DNA from: CAZHAX01 sp964530325
GTDB lineage: Bacteria > Chloroflexota > Anaerolineae > B4-G1
Length of the DNA stretch: 64,000 nucleotides
Reading direction: 5' to 3'
NCBI GenBank assembly: GCA_964530325.1
Contig: CAZHAX010000001.1
Span: 62,001 to 126,000 of the forward strand
Below the pieces are notes generated by a model. The model was not told where the DNA came from, searched no databases, and saw only the letters and a program-made list of their open reading frames with translations. Shown here piece after piece: positions 36,757 to 45,538 of the stretch (position 1 is the stretch's first letter; each line of letters starts with the position of its first letter). Made by a program: the position numbers and the translations under genes.

Positions 36757-39012
36757 ATGGCGAAGCGGAGCAGGACGGACTCAAAGGGAAGCGTGGACTG
36801 GCGGGCAGTGCTGCTCGATCCGCTCGTGCGCCAGATCCTGGCACTTGTGCTGACGGGAGTGGCTGTCATCACCCTGCTGACGCTGTTCGGCGTGACCAGC
36901 GGCCGCTGGGCGGATGCCTGGGCGAGGTGGCTGCGGCTGTGGCTCGGCTGGGGAGCCTACCCGATGGCCGTAGCGATGCTCCTGGGTGGACTCATCTGGC
37001 TGCGCCATCAGCTCGACCAACCGGTCGTATGGCGATGGTCCCCCATAGTGGGCCTTGAGCTTGTCTTCTTCAGCCTGCTCGGGCTGACGCACGCTGTCGT
37101 CGGTCGCGGAGACCCGATGACGCTGCTCGATGAGGCCTGGGGCGCCGGCCTCGTCGGCTGGGCTATATCGGTGCTTCTCTCCCAGTACGTCGGCCTGCTA
37201 TTGGCAGTGCTCCTGCTTCTCGTCCTGCTGGCGGTGGGCGCCGGATTGGCCTTCGACGTTCGCCTGTCCCAGGTGCGAACTGCGGCCGCCGGCGTCTGGG
37301 GCGTGCTGGGCACTAGACTGGCTAGCGCTCGCTCCGCCCGCAGGAGGGCTCGAGGCGCAGAGGACGGTTCCGACAAGGCAGAGCGGATCATATCCGGCGC
37401 AGCGTCGCGGGCTCAGCGCCGGCGAGAGAGCGCGCCCAGCGATTGGCAGGCCGTCCCCCGCGCTCCAGGCCTGACCACTGAGCCCTTGGGCGAAGCTGGC
37501 GTGGCCGCGGCCGAATCGGAACCGCTTGATCTCCTGACCGGCTTCCGGGAGGCTCGGCCCGAGTTCGCCCTGCCGCCGCTCTCGCTCCTTGATCAGGGAG
37601 ATGGTCCTGCGGTCAGCAAGTCGGAGGTGGCCGAGAAGTCCCGCCTGATCGAACAGACGCTTGCCCAGTTTGGGCTCCCGGTTGAAGTCGCGGAGGTTCA
37701 CGTCGGGCCGAGCGTGACCCAGTTCGGAGTAAAGCCGGGCTACGTCGAGCGAGGTGGCAGCCGGGGAGGTCGGCAGAAGGTACGGGTCAGCCAGATCAAC
37801 ACGCTTGCCGACGATCTGGCGCTTGCCCTCGCCGCGTCCAGCCTGCGGATCGAGGCGCCGGTTCCGGGCCGGTCGCTCGTCGGTATTGAGGTGCCAAACC
37901 GAGAGGTCCACCTGGTTCGCATTCGAGAGATTCTGGAGTCCAGTGCGTTTAGGGACCTCGATTCGCCGCTGACACTGGCGCTCGGGCGCGATGTGTCCGG
38001 GGAACCGGTCGTCGCCGATCTGGCGGCCATGCCGCACCTGCTGATCGCCGGCACGACAGGCTCCGGCAAGTCCGTCTGCATCAAGACCATCGCCACCTGT
38101 CTGGTTTGCAGCAACAGCCCGGAGGAACTCAGGCTTGTCCTGATTGATCCGAAGATGGTGGAGCTCACCAGATTCAACGGCCTGCCGCATCTCTACGGGC
38201 GCGTGGAAGTGGACCTGGAGCGGATGGTGAAGGTCCTGCGCTGGGTTGCCTGGGAAATGGACGAGCGGTTCAAGCGCTTCTCGGCTGCCGGCGCGCGCTC
38301 CATCGACCAGTTCAACGAGGCTATGAAGGCGGAGGGCCGGATGATTCTACCTCGCATCGTGGTGCTGATCGATGAGCTGGCTGATCTGATGATGTTGGCG
38401 CCCGACGAAGTCGAAAGCACCATCTGCCGGGTGGCGCAGATGGCCCGGGCGACCGGTATCCACCTGGTCGTAGCCACGCAGCGGCCGAGCGTCGACGTGG
38501 TCACAGGCCTGATCAAGGCGAACTTCCCGGCCCGCATCTCCTTCGCCACTACGAGCCAGGTGGACTCGCGGGTGATCCTGGATGTGCCGGGTTCTGAGAC
38601 GCTCCTCGGCAAGGGTGATATGCTGTATCTGGCTGCCGATGCTGGCTACCCAACGAGGCTGCAGGGCTGCTTCGTCTCAGACGTGGAAGTGGAGCGCGTC
38701 GTCGACTTCTGGCGTGAGCAGCCGGGCGCCGTCGCTGAGGAGGCTCCCTGGGAGGGAGTGTCCTTGCCGGCGCCGCCCAGCCGCAAGCCTGGCCGGTCCA
38801 GAGCCGCGGAGGAAGAGGATGACCTCCTGGAGGAGGCGATCGAGCTGGTGCGGAGCACCGGCAGCGCCTCCGCCTCCCTGCTGCAGCGGCGCCTGCGCAT
38901 TGGCCACCCCCGCGCCGCCCGGCTCATGGAGATCATGGAGGAGACGGGCGTCATCGGTCCCCCGGAGGCGGCCGGACGTAAGCGGCGCGTAATCCGGCAG
39001 GGCGAGGACTGA
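36757..39012 (+). CDS. ftsK: DNA translocase FtsK/SpoIIIE
   Basis: A 751-residue protein: four membrane segments in the first 190 residues, a charged linker, the alpha/beta motor domains with Walker A AGTTGSGKS (about 430) and Walker B VVLIDELADLMM, then TQRPSVDVVTG, and a C-terminal gamma winged helix (DLLEEAIELVRSTG...) for recognition of polar DNA sequences. It pumps chromosome DNA through the septum before division. The ATG at 36757 has GAGG six bases upstream; a TTG at 36715 in frame lies next to the leader terminator hairpin and is unlikely. Confidence 0.95.
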   Translation: MAKRSRTDSKGSVDWRAVLLDPLVRQILALVLTGVAVITLLTLFGVTSGRWADAWARWLRLWLGWGAYPMAVAMLLGGLIWLRHQLDQPVVWRWSPIVGLELVFFSLLGLTHAVVGRGDPMTLLDEAWGAGLVGWAISVLLSQYVGLLLAVLLLLVLLAVGAGLAFDVRLSQVRTAAAGVWGVLGTRLASARSARRRARGAEDGSDKAERIISGAASRAQRRRESAPSDWQAVPRAPGLTTEPLGEAGVAAAESEPLDLLTGFREARPEFALPPLSLLDQGDGPAVSKSEVAEKSRLIEQTLAQFGLPVEVAEVHVGPSVTQFGVKPGYVERGGSRGGRQKVRVSQINTLADDLALALAASSLRIEAPVPGRSLVGIEVPNREVHLVRIREILESSAFRDLDSPLTLALGRDVSGEPVVADLAAMPHLLIAGTTGSGKSVCIKTIATCLVCSNSPEELRLVLIDPKMVELTRFNGLPHLYGRVEVDLERMVKVLRWVAWEMDERFKRFSAAGARSIDQFNEAMKAEGRMILPRIVVLIDELADLMMLAPDEVESTICRVAQMARATGIHLVVATQRPSVDVVTGLIKANFPARISFATTSQVDSRVILDVPGSETLLGKGDMLYLAADAGYPTRLQGCFVSDVEVERVVDFWREQPGAVAEEAPWEGVSLPAPPSRKPGRSRAAEEEDDLLEEAIELVRSTGSASASLLQRRLRIGHPRAARLMEIMEETGVIGPPEAAGRKRRVIRQGED

Positions 39013-39072
39013 CCGAGCGCCCCCGGCCGGCGTCCGCCGCATTGGTGCGTCCACGGGAGAGGCCGATCCGCA

Positions 39073-39717
39073 TTGAGCTATCTGGCCCTTTTTGCCTATT
39101 CCTTCGCTATAGCCATCGGCCCGGTGATCAGCCCGGGCCCGGTCAGTACCACGATCGTCGCCGAGGGGGCGCGGCGGGGATTCCGCGCGGGGCCCTTGGT
39201 GGCAACGGGCCACGCCCTGGCAGAGCTCGTCATGGTCGTAGCTCTGGCACTGGGGATGGGTCACGTACTGAGCCGGCCCCTGCTGGCGGCGGCAATCGGC
39301 ATCCTCGGAGGCCTGTTCCTGCTGTGGCTGGGCGGTACGATGAGCCTCAGAACAGTCCTGCGGAAGCCCGGCCTTCCCCGGGCCCCGGATTCGGCAGGGC
39401 AGGCTGGTCGCAGTCTGCTGGGGCTGGGGGTCGCGGCGACACTCGGCAATCCCTTCTGGTACGTCTGGTGGATTGGGGTGGGAGGTGCCTACGTGGTCTC
39501 GACCTGGGAGCAGGGTCCGCTGGCCCTGGCGGCCTTCTATCTGGGCCACATATCAGCCGACTATGCCTGGGACACTCTGCTGGCTACGGTGGTCGCCTCC
39601 GGCCGCTCGTGGCTGACGGACAGGACTTATCGGGCACTGCTCGTAGCGTGCGGACTGTTCCTGATCTACACCGGCATACGCTTCATCTGGACGGGCGCGC
39701 AGTACGCCCTGGTGTGA
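39073..39717 (+). CDS. LysE family translocator
   Basis: A 214-residue membrane protein with about six helices. The N-terminal ISPGPVSTTIVAEGARRGFRAG is the LysE/RhtB signature, and LGNPFWYVWWIGVG matches the second conserved region. Such proteins export amino acids or related small molecules by proton antiport. It starts with TTG, with a GGGAGAGG about 11 bases upstream, 60 bases after ftsK, and might be co-transcribed with it. The substrate cannot be inferred. Confidence 0.88.
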   Translation: MSYLALFAYSFAIAIGPVISPGPVSTTIVAEGARRGFRAGPLVATGHALAELVMVVALALGMGHVLSRPLLAAAIGILGGLFLLWLGGTMSLRTVLRKPGLPRAPDSAGQAGRSLLGLGVAATLGNPFWYVWWIGVGGAYVVSTWEQGPLALAAFYLGHISADYAWDTLLATVVASGRSWLTDRTYRALLVACGLFLIYTGIRFIWTGAQYALV

Positions 39718-39790
39718 TCTCGCAGCAGCGGAGCGTCCCGCCTCGCCGACAGCCGTGGCCGGTGCAGGAACCGACCAAAGAGCGCTCGTG

Positions 39791-40606
39791 ATGAGCAAGT
39801 CGATGAAGAAGATCTTGCTGGTTTTGCCTTTGGTGGCTGCGGCCTACTACGTCGGCCTGGTCTGTGCCCGGCTGGGCCGTTCGTACGACCTGGTACTCTT
39901 CCCCTCGCCGGAGCTCCTGTGGCTGCTTCTGCAGGTTCTCTCGGCGCTGTGGCTATTCTCGGTGGCCGCCGGGATCGCGGCGGCGCTGGTACGGCCACTT
40001 GGTGCTGCGATCCTCGCCTTCTCGATCTCAGGGGCTGCCATGTTCGCCGGCTTGGGCTGGTCCCTCCCGGCCGGGATAGCCGTCCTGCTCTGCGTGCTGG
40101 CCGGGTGTTCCTACCTGAGCCGCGTTTCCAGGGAGCTCGACGAGCGCATTGCCTTCTCGACGCGGCCCATCAGCGAGGGCCAAACCGTGCTGATGGTAGC
40201 TCTGGTTCTGGTCGCCTGCACCAGCGTCTACGCGGGCTTCACGGCCCGGATCGAGGCAGAGGGCTTTTCGATACCCGCCGAGTACAAGGAGGGTATCGCA
40301 GCCAAGCTGGAGACGGCGGTCGAGGAGTACCTACCGGAGCTGGTGCGCCAGCTGGCCATCGACATAATCCGGGATGGTATTGCGTTTGCCGTGGACGACG
40401 TGCTCGTTGGAGCTGTGGAGCCATTCGAGAGATCGATCCCGCTGATAGTGGCCACGGTCCTGTTTGCGCTCCTTATGACTGGCACCCGGCTTCTGGCCTG
40501 GGTGCCGGCACTGGCCCTCAGCGCGGCCTTCTGGGCGCTGAAGGCCCTGCGCGTGGTCCGCGTGGTGCGGGCGACGCGCGACGTGGAGAGACTGGTGGTA
40601 CGGTAG
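39791..40606 (+). CDS. Membrane protein of unknown function
   Basis: A 271-residue protein with hydrophobic segments near the N-terminus (two or three between residues 5 and 100), another pair before residue 150, an amphipathic extracytoplasmic stretch with many Glu (EGIAAKLETAVEEYLPEL), and two or three helices at the C-terminus followed by basic residues. No motif is recognised. The ATG at 39791 is chosen because the preceding part of the frame is not hydrophobic and lacks a ribosome site; the ATG at 39803 is possible. It lies between LysE and the DUF72 gene on the plus strand. Confidence 0.65.
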   Translation: MSKSMKKILLVLPLVAAAYYVGLVCARLGRSYDLVLFPSPELLWLLLQVLSALWLFSVAAGIAAALVRPLGAAILAFSISGAAMFAGLGWSLPAGIAVLLCVLAGCSYLSRVSRELDERIAFSTRPISEGQTVLMVALVLVACTSVYAGFTARIEAEGFSIPAEYKEGIAAKLETAVEEYLPELVRQLAIDIIRDGIAFAVDDVLVGAVEPFERSIPLIVATVLFALLMTGTRLLAWVPALALSAAFWALKALRVVRVVRATRDVERLVVR

Positions 40607-40634
40607 GCGAGGCGCGAACAAGGCGGGTGACGCA

Positions 40635-41414
40635 ATGACGATACTGGTCGGCACGAGCGGCTTCCACTACAAGGACTGGGTCGGGCCTGTATATCCCGAG
40701 GGACTGCCCCAGCAGGAGTGGCTTTCCTTCTACGCCAGCCAGTTTCCCACCTGCGAGCTCAACTTCAGCTACTACCGCATCCCGGACGCTCGCACGCTGG
40801 ACAGTATGGCGGCAAAGGTTCCCGATGGCTTCCTCTTCTCGGTCAAGGCGTTCCGGGGCATAACTCACGAGAGGAAGGAGCCTGGGCCACAGATGGAGCA
40901 GTTCTCATTGTCGCTGAAGGTCCTGGCCGACGCAGGCAAGCTCGCCTGTGTGCTTGCTCAGTTCCCCTACTCGTTCCACGCCAACGACGCCAACCGTTCT
41001 TACCTCGGCCAGGTTCGGGAGGGATTCGGCGACCTGCCGGTCGTCGTCGAGTTCCGCTCCCGAGAGTGGATCAGCCAGGAGACGTTCGATCAACTCCGGT
41101 CGCTCAACCTGGGCTTCTGCTGCGTAGACCAGCCCCGCTTCAAGAATCTCGTCCCCCCGGTGGCGGAGGCGACGGGCCCTGTAGCCTACGTCCGCTTCCA
41201 CGGCCGAAATCGGGACAAGTGGTGGCAGCACGAAGAGGCCTGGGAGCGGTACGACTACACCTACAGCGACGAGGAGCTGGAGGAGTGGGTGCCGCGCATC
41301 CGGGAGCTGGACGCCGCTGCTCCGCTGACCCTGGTCTACATGAACAACCACTGGCAGGGCCAGGCGGTGGGCACGGCGAACCAGCTGAGGATGCTGTTGG
41401 ATAGGGCTGGCTAG
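40635..41414 (+). CDS. DUF72 (YecE-like) family protein
   Basis: A 259-residue TIM-barrel-like protein of the DUF72 family: LVGTSGFHYKDWVGPVYP at the start, FSVKAFRGITHERK, LAQFPYSFHAND, EFRSREWIS, and YVRFHGRN. The family is widespread but its reaction is unknown. It begins 28 bases after the upstream membrane gene and is followed by an intergenic repeat element before the convergent queA. Confidence 0.92.
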   Translation: MTILVGTSGFHYKDWVGPVYPEGLPQQEWLSFYASQFPTCELNFSYYRIPDARTLDSMAAKVPDGFLFSVKAFRGITHERKEPGPQMEQFSLSLKVLADAGKLACVLAQFPYSFHANDANRSYLGQVREGFGDLPVVVEFRSREWISQETFDQLRSLNLGFCCVDQPRFKNLVPPVAEATGPVAYVRFHGRNRDKWWQHEEAWERYDYTYSDEELEEWVPRIRELDAAAPLTLVYMNNHWQGQAVGTANQLRMLLDRAG

Positions 41415-41433
41415 GGCCGGAAGACATGCCGTC

Positions 41434-41580
41434 GAGGGCGCACAGAGCGCAGAGGCATTTGGACGCTGGATCCTGGATGCTCCATCCTGCCCGCCTCGCC
41501 ACGGGGCTGGGTCCTGCTCCCAGCTTCCTGGTACCCGATATCTGCCTTGGTCCTCGCCCTCTGCGATCTCCGCGGTTCCT
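41434..41580. repeat. Intergenic repeat element with inverted ends
   Basis: Between the convergent DUF72 and queA genes, CGCAGAGG (41448-41455) and CCTCTGCG (41558-41565) form an inverted pair within longer degenerate arms (41434-41455 and 41552-41580). Between them lies GGACGCTGGATCCTGGATGC with flanks (41461-41487), whose complement is built from the same GCATCCA-type 7-bp unit as the tract at 27037. The whole looks like a small non-coding dispersed repeat; no ORF is present. Confidence 0.5.
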
Positions 41581-41613
41581 ATCCGAGTGCGCGGAGGGCG
41601 GATCGACGCACGC

Positions 41614-42654
41614 CTAAACCACCAGCATCGCGTCGCCAAAGCTGTAGAAGCGATACCGCCGGGCGATCGCCTCCTCGTAGGCGCGCAGCAGCAGTTCCCT
41701 CCCGGCGAAGGCGGAGACGAGCATCAACAGCGTCGAGCGAGGCAGGTGGAAGTTGGTCAGCAGCGCGTCGACCGCTCGGAACTCGTACCCCGGGTAGATG
41801 AAGAGGTTGGTCGGCCCCTCGAATGCGCCGACCACTTCCCCTTCCAGCGCCGAACGGGCAGCCGTCTCCAGGACGCGGACACTCGTGGTGCCCACGGCCA
41901 CAATCCGTCTGCCTTCCGCCCTGGCCCGGTTCACTCTGATTGCTGCCTCGGGCGGCAGCAGACAGTACTCGGTGTGCATCGAATGGTCCTCGAGGTTCTC
42001 CTCGTGGACAGGCCGGAAGGTGTCCAGACCGATGTGCAGCGTGACGAACGCCGTCTCGACGCCCATCTCCTCGAGTTTGCCTAGCAGCTCGGGCGTGAAA
42101 TGGAGTCCAGCTGTCGGCGCGGCCGACGATCCGGGCACGCGGGCGTAGATGGTCTGGTAGCGGTCGATGTCCTCGAGCGCGGTGTGGATATAGGGCGGGA
42201 GCGGCGTCCTGCCAATCCGATCTGCCAGTGGCAGTACCGGGTCCTGAAAGGCAAGCACGCGTTCGCCGCGTTCCCCCTCTTCAGTGACTTCAGCCAGCGA
42301 CCCGCATGGAGCGCCGTCCGGCCCGTCGAGCAGCTCCAACGTGAGGCCCTTGCGCACCCTCTTGCCCCCGACGAGCACCTCCCAGACGGTGTCGGACCGA
42401 GGTCGCAGGAGCAGGATCTCCACCTGCCCACCGGTAGGCTTGCGAGCGAAGAGCCGGGCGGGAATCACCCGGCTCTCGTTCTGCACCAGGATGTCGCCCG
42501 ACCTCAGATACTGCGGCAGGTCACGGAAGCGCCGGTGGTCGATGTTCCCGTTCTGCCGGTCGATGACCAGCAGCCGGGATTCGTCCCGCCGAATCGCAGG
42601 CCGCTGAGCAATGAGTTCGGGCGGCAGCGCGTAGTCGAATTCGCTCGTCTTCAC
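41614..42654 (-). CDS. queA: tRNA preQ1(34) S-adenosylmethionine ribosyltransferase-isomerase
   Basis: A 346-residue protein with the typical QueA sequence: FDYALPPELIAQRPA at the N-terminus, ILVQNESRVIPARLFA, SAAPTAGLHFTPELL, VGTTSVRVLE and TNFHLPRSTLLMLVSAFAG. It transfers the ribosyl part of S-adenosylmethionine to preQ1 in tRNA, making epoxyqueuosine. The start is a GTG at 42654 without a clear ribosome site, 24 bases after the upstream membrane gene. It is the last gene of the ruvB operon; ruvB-queA proximity is common in bacteria. Confidence 0.97.
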   Translation of the reverse strand: MKTSEFDYALPPELIAQRPAIRRDESRLLVIDRQNGNIDHRRFRDLPQYLRSGDILVQNESRVIPARLFARKPTGGQVEILLLRPRSDTVWEVLVGGKRVRKGLTLELLDGPDGAPCGSLAEVTEEGERGERVLAFQDPVLPLADRIGRTPLPPYIHTALEDIDRYQTIYARVPGSSAAPTAGLHFTPELLGKLEEMGVETAFVTLHIGLDTFRPVHEENLEDHSMHTEYCLLPPEAAIRVNRARAEGRRIVAVGTTSVRVLETAARSALEGEVVGAFEGPTNLFIYPGYEFRAVDALLTNFHLPRSTLLMLVSAFAGRELLLRAYEEAIARRYRFYSFGDAMLVV

Positions 42655-42678
42655 TCGCTGCGCCGCGTCTGGCTGCTG

Positions 42679-43026
42679 CTAGACCTCCTTGGGAATGGAG
42701 GCCGAGATCCCCTGCTGGATGGCGATGACCAGGCAGACCACTGCGGCTAGCTGTAGTATGCCGCAGCAGCAGTTGAATCCCCAGACCGAAGTGCCCGCTA
42801 TCTGACCGTGGAGAGCTTCGTACGCCAACCTGGTGATCGGGCTGGCGAACAGGTGCTTGAGCAGCAGCAAGGCGAAGGCCACCGCCGCCAGGATCGCTGC
42901 CCTCGCCTTTGACCTCACGAGCAGGATGATTGAGATCACCAATCCCGCGAGGTACCCGAGACCGAGGAGAATAGGGATGATCCATTCAACTATGATCTCC
43001 AGCAGACCGTCCAGAATGTCTAACAT
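42679..43026 (-). CDS. Small membrane protein, unknown function
   Basis: A 115-residue protein with three to four hydrophobic segments: an N-terminal one rich in Ile (EIIVEWIIPILLGLGYLAG), a second after RSKARAA, and a third containing NCCCGILQLAAVVCLVIA, where three consecutive Cys are conspicuous. AAGGAGG lies seven bases before the ATG. It is part of the ruvB-queA operon. I do not recognise a family. Confidence 0.65.
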   Translation of the reverse strand: MLDILDGLLEIIVEWIIPILLGLGYLAGLVISIILLVRSKARAAILAAVAFALLLLKHLFASPITRLAYEALHGQIAGTSVWGFNCCCGILQLAAVVCLVIAIQQGISASIPKEV

Positions 43027-43056
43027 TATGGAACCTCCTTTGACATATGCCTGTGA

Positions 43057-43290
43057 TCATCGGCGCAGCAAGCGCGCTACGATGTTCAGCACGATCGTCA
43101 GCACTATGCTGACGATGATCGACGTGGCCAGCGGGAAGACGCACGTGAGCCCCGGCCGCTCAATGACTATGTCGCCAGGCAGCTTGCCGACGAGACCGAT
43201 CTTTGATCCGAGCCACAGTAGGGCGCCTATCAGCATCAGAGCGCCGCCGGCGACGATCGAGATCTTACCTGCCGTATCCCAGCCGCTCAT
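43057..43290 (-). CDS. DUF2905 family membrane protein
   Basis: A 77-residue protein with two membrane helices separated by VGKLPGDIVIERPGLTCVFPLAT, the signature LPGDI of DUF2905, which is often found next to ruvB/queA genes. Its function is unknown. The ATG at 43290 has GGAAGG upstream. The open frame extends to 43380, but that part is Arg/Gly-rich and overlaps the kinase gene. Confidence 0.85.
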   Translation of the reverse strand: MSGWDTAGKISIVAGGALMLIGALLWLGSKIGLVGKLPGDIVIERPGLTCVFPLATSIIVSIVLTIVLNIVARLLRR

Positions 43291-43292
43291 AG

Positions 43293-44378
43293 CTACCTTC
43301 CTGCCAATGCCTGTGCCCCGGCCACCAAGCCCCACAGGAAGAGGGCGGCGCCGAGCAGAGAGCCGGCTACGGCCAGCCACAGCCCCCTGCTGCTGCCCCG
43401 TCTGGCTGGCCGCAGCACGAGCGTGCGAGGCCAGATCCGTTCCAGCTTCACCGGCGGCGGCGGGGGGGTGGCCGGAGCTACCTCTCGCTTTCTCCTGCGC
43501 GCCACCCGGAGGGGTGCGTCTGCCCTCCGCGCGGGCACGGCTCGCGCGCTGCCCGATCCAATCGCTGCCTGTCTGAACGCGGCGGCGAATTCCTCTGCAG
43601 ACACGTAGCGATCGTCCGGCGACTTGGCCATTCCCCTGACGATCACCTCGTCCACCGCCGATGGCAGGCCGCGGGCTATCTTGCCCGGCGGTGTGACCGG
43701 CTCGTTGATGTGCTTGAGAGTGACGGTCACCGCCGTCTCGCCCTCGAAGGGCACCCGTCCCGTGATCATCTGATAGACAGTGGCCGCCAGGGCGTAGATA
43801 TCGGACCGAGGGCTGACAGACTCGCCGGTCGCCTGCTCCGGCGCGATATAGGCCGGCGTGCCCATGCCCGAGCCCGGCTGCGTGATCGTCGCCGGCTCTT
43901 CGAGCATCTTCACCAGGCCGAAGTCGGTGAGCAGCACCCAGTTCTCCTGCCCCAGCAGGATGTTCGCCGGCTTCACATCTCTGTGGACGATGCCCCTGCT
44001 GTGCGCGTACGAGAGAGCGCTCGCCACCTGATCCAGGATCTTGACGGCCTGATCGAGGGGCATCGGCTCGGTCGCCAGGTCGGCCAGGGAGCCCGTGTCC
44101 ACGTACTGGGTGACGATGTAGACGAGATCGCCCTGCTGATCGAAGTCGTAGACGGGCAGGATGTTGGGATGATCGAGCTGAGCTACTGCCTTCGCTTCGC
44201 GGGTGAACCGCTCGCGGAAGTCAGCGTCCTCCGCATAGAGCGGCGAGAGCACCTTGATCGCCACGTGGCGGTTCAGCTTGGGCTGATAGGCCTTGTACAC
44301 GCTGGCTGTCGCGCCGCGCGCGATCTGCGCGATGATGCGGTATTCGCCCAGCGTCCTGCCGACCAGATCGCTGCTCAT
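43293..44378 (-). CDS. Ser/Thr protein kinase with C-terminal membrane anchor
   Basis: A 361-residue eukaryotic-like kinase of the PknB class. The Gly loop is altered (ARGATASVYKAY instead of GxGxxG), AIKVL supplies the ATP Lys, HRDVKPANILL the catalytic Asp, DFGLVK the metal Asp, and APEQ ends the activation segment. A linker rich in Arg and Pro leads to one membrane helix at the C-terminus, with almost nothing outside, so there is no extracellular sensor. The ATG at 44378 overlaps the ruvB stop (ATGA). The longer frame to 44408 would need a GTG inside ruvB. Confidence 0.92.
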   Translation of the reverse strand: MSSDLVGRTLGEYRIIAQIARGATASVYKAYQPKLNRHVAIKVLSPLYAEDADFRERFTREAKAVAQLDHPNILPVYDFDQQGDLVYIVTQYVDTGSLADLATEPMPLDQAVKILDQVASALSYAHSRGIVHRDVKPANILLGQENWVLLTDFGLVKMLEEPATITQPGSGMGTPAYIAPEQATGESVSPRSDIYALAATVYQMITGRVPFEGETAVTVTLKHINEPVTPPGKIARGLPSAVDEVIVRGMAKSPDDRYVSAEEFAAAFRQAAIGSGSARAVPARRADAPLRVARRRKREVAPATPPPPPVKLERIWPRTLVLRPARRGSSRGLWLAVAGSLLGAALFLWGLVAGAQALAGR

Positions 44379-45394
44379 ATCAGGGTAGGCTGGCTCGTCT
44401 GCGGGCACTCCGCCCCCAGATGCTCGTAAGCTCGCTGCGTGGCTGTGCGGCCCCGCGGCGTGCGGTCAAGGAAGCCGAGCTGCAGCAGATACGGCTCGAC
44501 GACGTCCATTATCGTGTCCGGCTCTTCGCTCACCGTGGCCGCGACTGTGTCCAATCCCACCGGGCCGCCGTCGAACTTCTCGATGATGGCCCGTAGAACC
44601 CGTCTATCGAGCTGGTCCAGGCCGCATTCATCGACCTCGAGCAGCGCCAGCGCCTCGCGGGCCACGCCATCGGTGATCTGCCCGTCGGCACGGACCTGGG
44701 CGAAATCACGTACGCGCCTGAGAAGCCTGAGAGCAACCCTGGGCGTGCCCCGCCCGCGGCGGGCGATCTCGGAGCAGCCGGACCCGTCTATCCTGACGCT
44801 CAAAACGCCGGCCGCCCGGAGCACGATCGCCTCCATTGCCTGCTGGCTGTAGAAATCGACCCGGAAGATGGCGCCGAACCTGGTGCGCAGCGGGGCGGTC
44901 AGCAGGGCCAGGCGCGTCGTGGCGCCCACTACTGTGAACCGCGGCAGCTTCAGGCGAATGGAGCGGGCGCTGGGACCCTTGCCGATGACGAAGTCGAGGG
45001 CGAAGTCCTCCATAGCCGGGTAGAGGATCTCCTCCACCGCTCTGCCCAGACGGTGGACCTCATCGATGAACAGGATCTCCATCTCGTGCAGGTTGCTCAG
45101 TATTGCCGCCAAGTCGCCCGCGCGCTCGATCGCCGGCCCCGAAGTGACGCGGATTGGCATACCCATCTCCCGGGCGACGATGTGCGCCAGGGTGGTCTTG
45201 CCCAGCCCGGGCGGGCCGCACAGGAGCACGTGATCGAGTGCCTCGCCGCGCTGCCTCGCCGCCTCGATCAGGATGGACAGATTCTCCCGAACCCGATCCT
45301 GCCCTATCAGGTCGGCCAGTCTTTGGGGGCGAAGCGCGTGGTCGAGCCCCGATTCCCCTTCCTGGGGCTGTGGTGAGATGACTCTGTCAGCCAT
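44375..45394 (-). CDS. ruvB: Holliday junction branch migration helicase subunit RuvB
   Basis: A 339-residue AAA+ ATPase: LRPQRLADLIGQ, Walker A GPPGLGKTTLAH, Walker B LFIDEVHRLGR, sensor 1 VGATTR, the RuvB pattern TAPLRTRFGAIFRVDFY, and the winged helix DKR-like end PRGRTATQRAYEHL. It drives branch migration with RuvA, which is not encoded here. The ATG at 45394 is nine bases downstream of a TATAAT box and lacks a Shine-Dalgarno sequence, so the transcript may be leaderless. It heads the operon running to queA. Confidence 0.97.
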   Translation of the reverse strand: MADRVISPQPQEGESGLDHALRPQRLADLIGQDRVRENLSILIEAARQRGEALDHVLLCGPPGLGKTTLAHIVAREMGMPIRVTSGPAIERAGDLAAILSNLHEMEILFIDEVHRLGRAVEEILYPAMEDFALDFVIGKGPSARSIRLKLPRFTVVGATTRLALLTAPLRTRFGAIFRVDFYSQQAMEAIVLRAAGVLSVRIDGSGCSEIARRGRGTPRVALRLLRRVRDFAQVRADGQITDGVAREALALLEVDECGLDQLDRRVLRAIIEKFDGGPVGLDTVAATVSEEPDTIMDVVEPYLLQLGFLDRTPRGRTATQRAYEHLGAECPQTSQPTLI

Positions 45395-45403
45395 CTGTGT
45401 GGG

Positions 45404-45409
45404 ATTATA
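45404..45409 (-). promoter_or_regulatory. -10 box of the ruvB operon
   Basis: Minus strand TATAAT (45409-45404), nine bases before the ruvB ATG. The -35 region has only a weak match (TTCGCC at 18-base spacing). It implies a leaderless or nearly leaderless mRNA. Confidence 0.5.
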
Positions 45410-45459
45410 CAACAAAAGGAGACAGAAGGCGAAACATACCGCTCGAACCCGCCTTGCTT

Positions 45460-45488
45460 TTGCCCCAGGGGCGGGTGAATGGTATCAT
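45460..45488 (+). promoter_or_regulatory. Promoter of the SLC13-family gene
   Basis: TTGCCC (45460-45465), 17-base spacer, TATCAT (45483-45488) with a TG one base upstream (extended -10). The start near 45495 leaves about 45 bases before the ATG. Confidence 0.55.
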
Positions 45489-45538
45489 GGTAGACGCCGG
45501 GCGTTGGGGGACCGCCTTCGAGCGGGTACGGTAGAGCC

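Noticed and set aside
36678..37058. A 126-codon plus-strand frame starting at a GTG after AGGAGG in the ftsK leader
   Set aside because: It overlaps the start of ftsK out of frame, has Ala/Gly/Arg-rich low-complexity content, and the GTG is too far from the AGGAGG.
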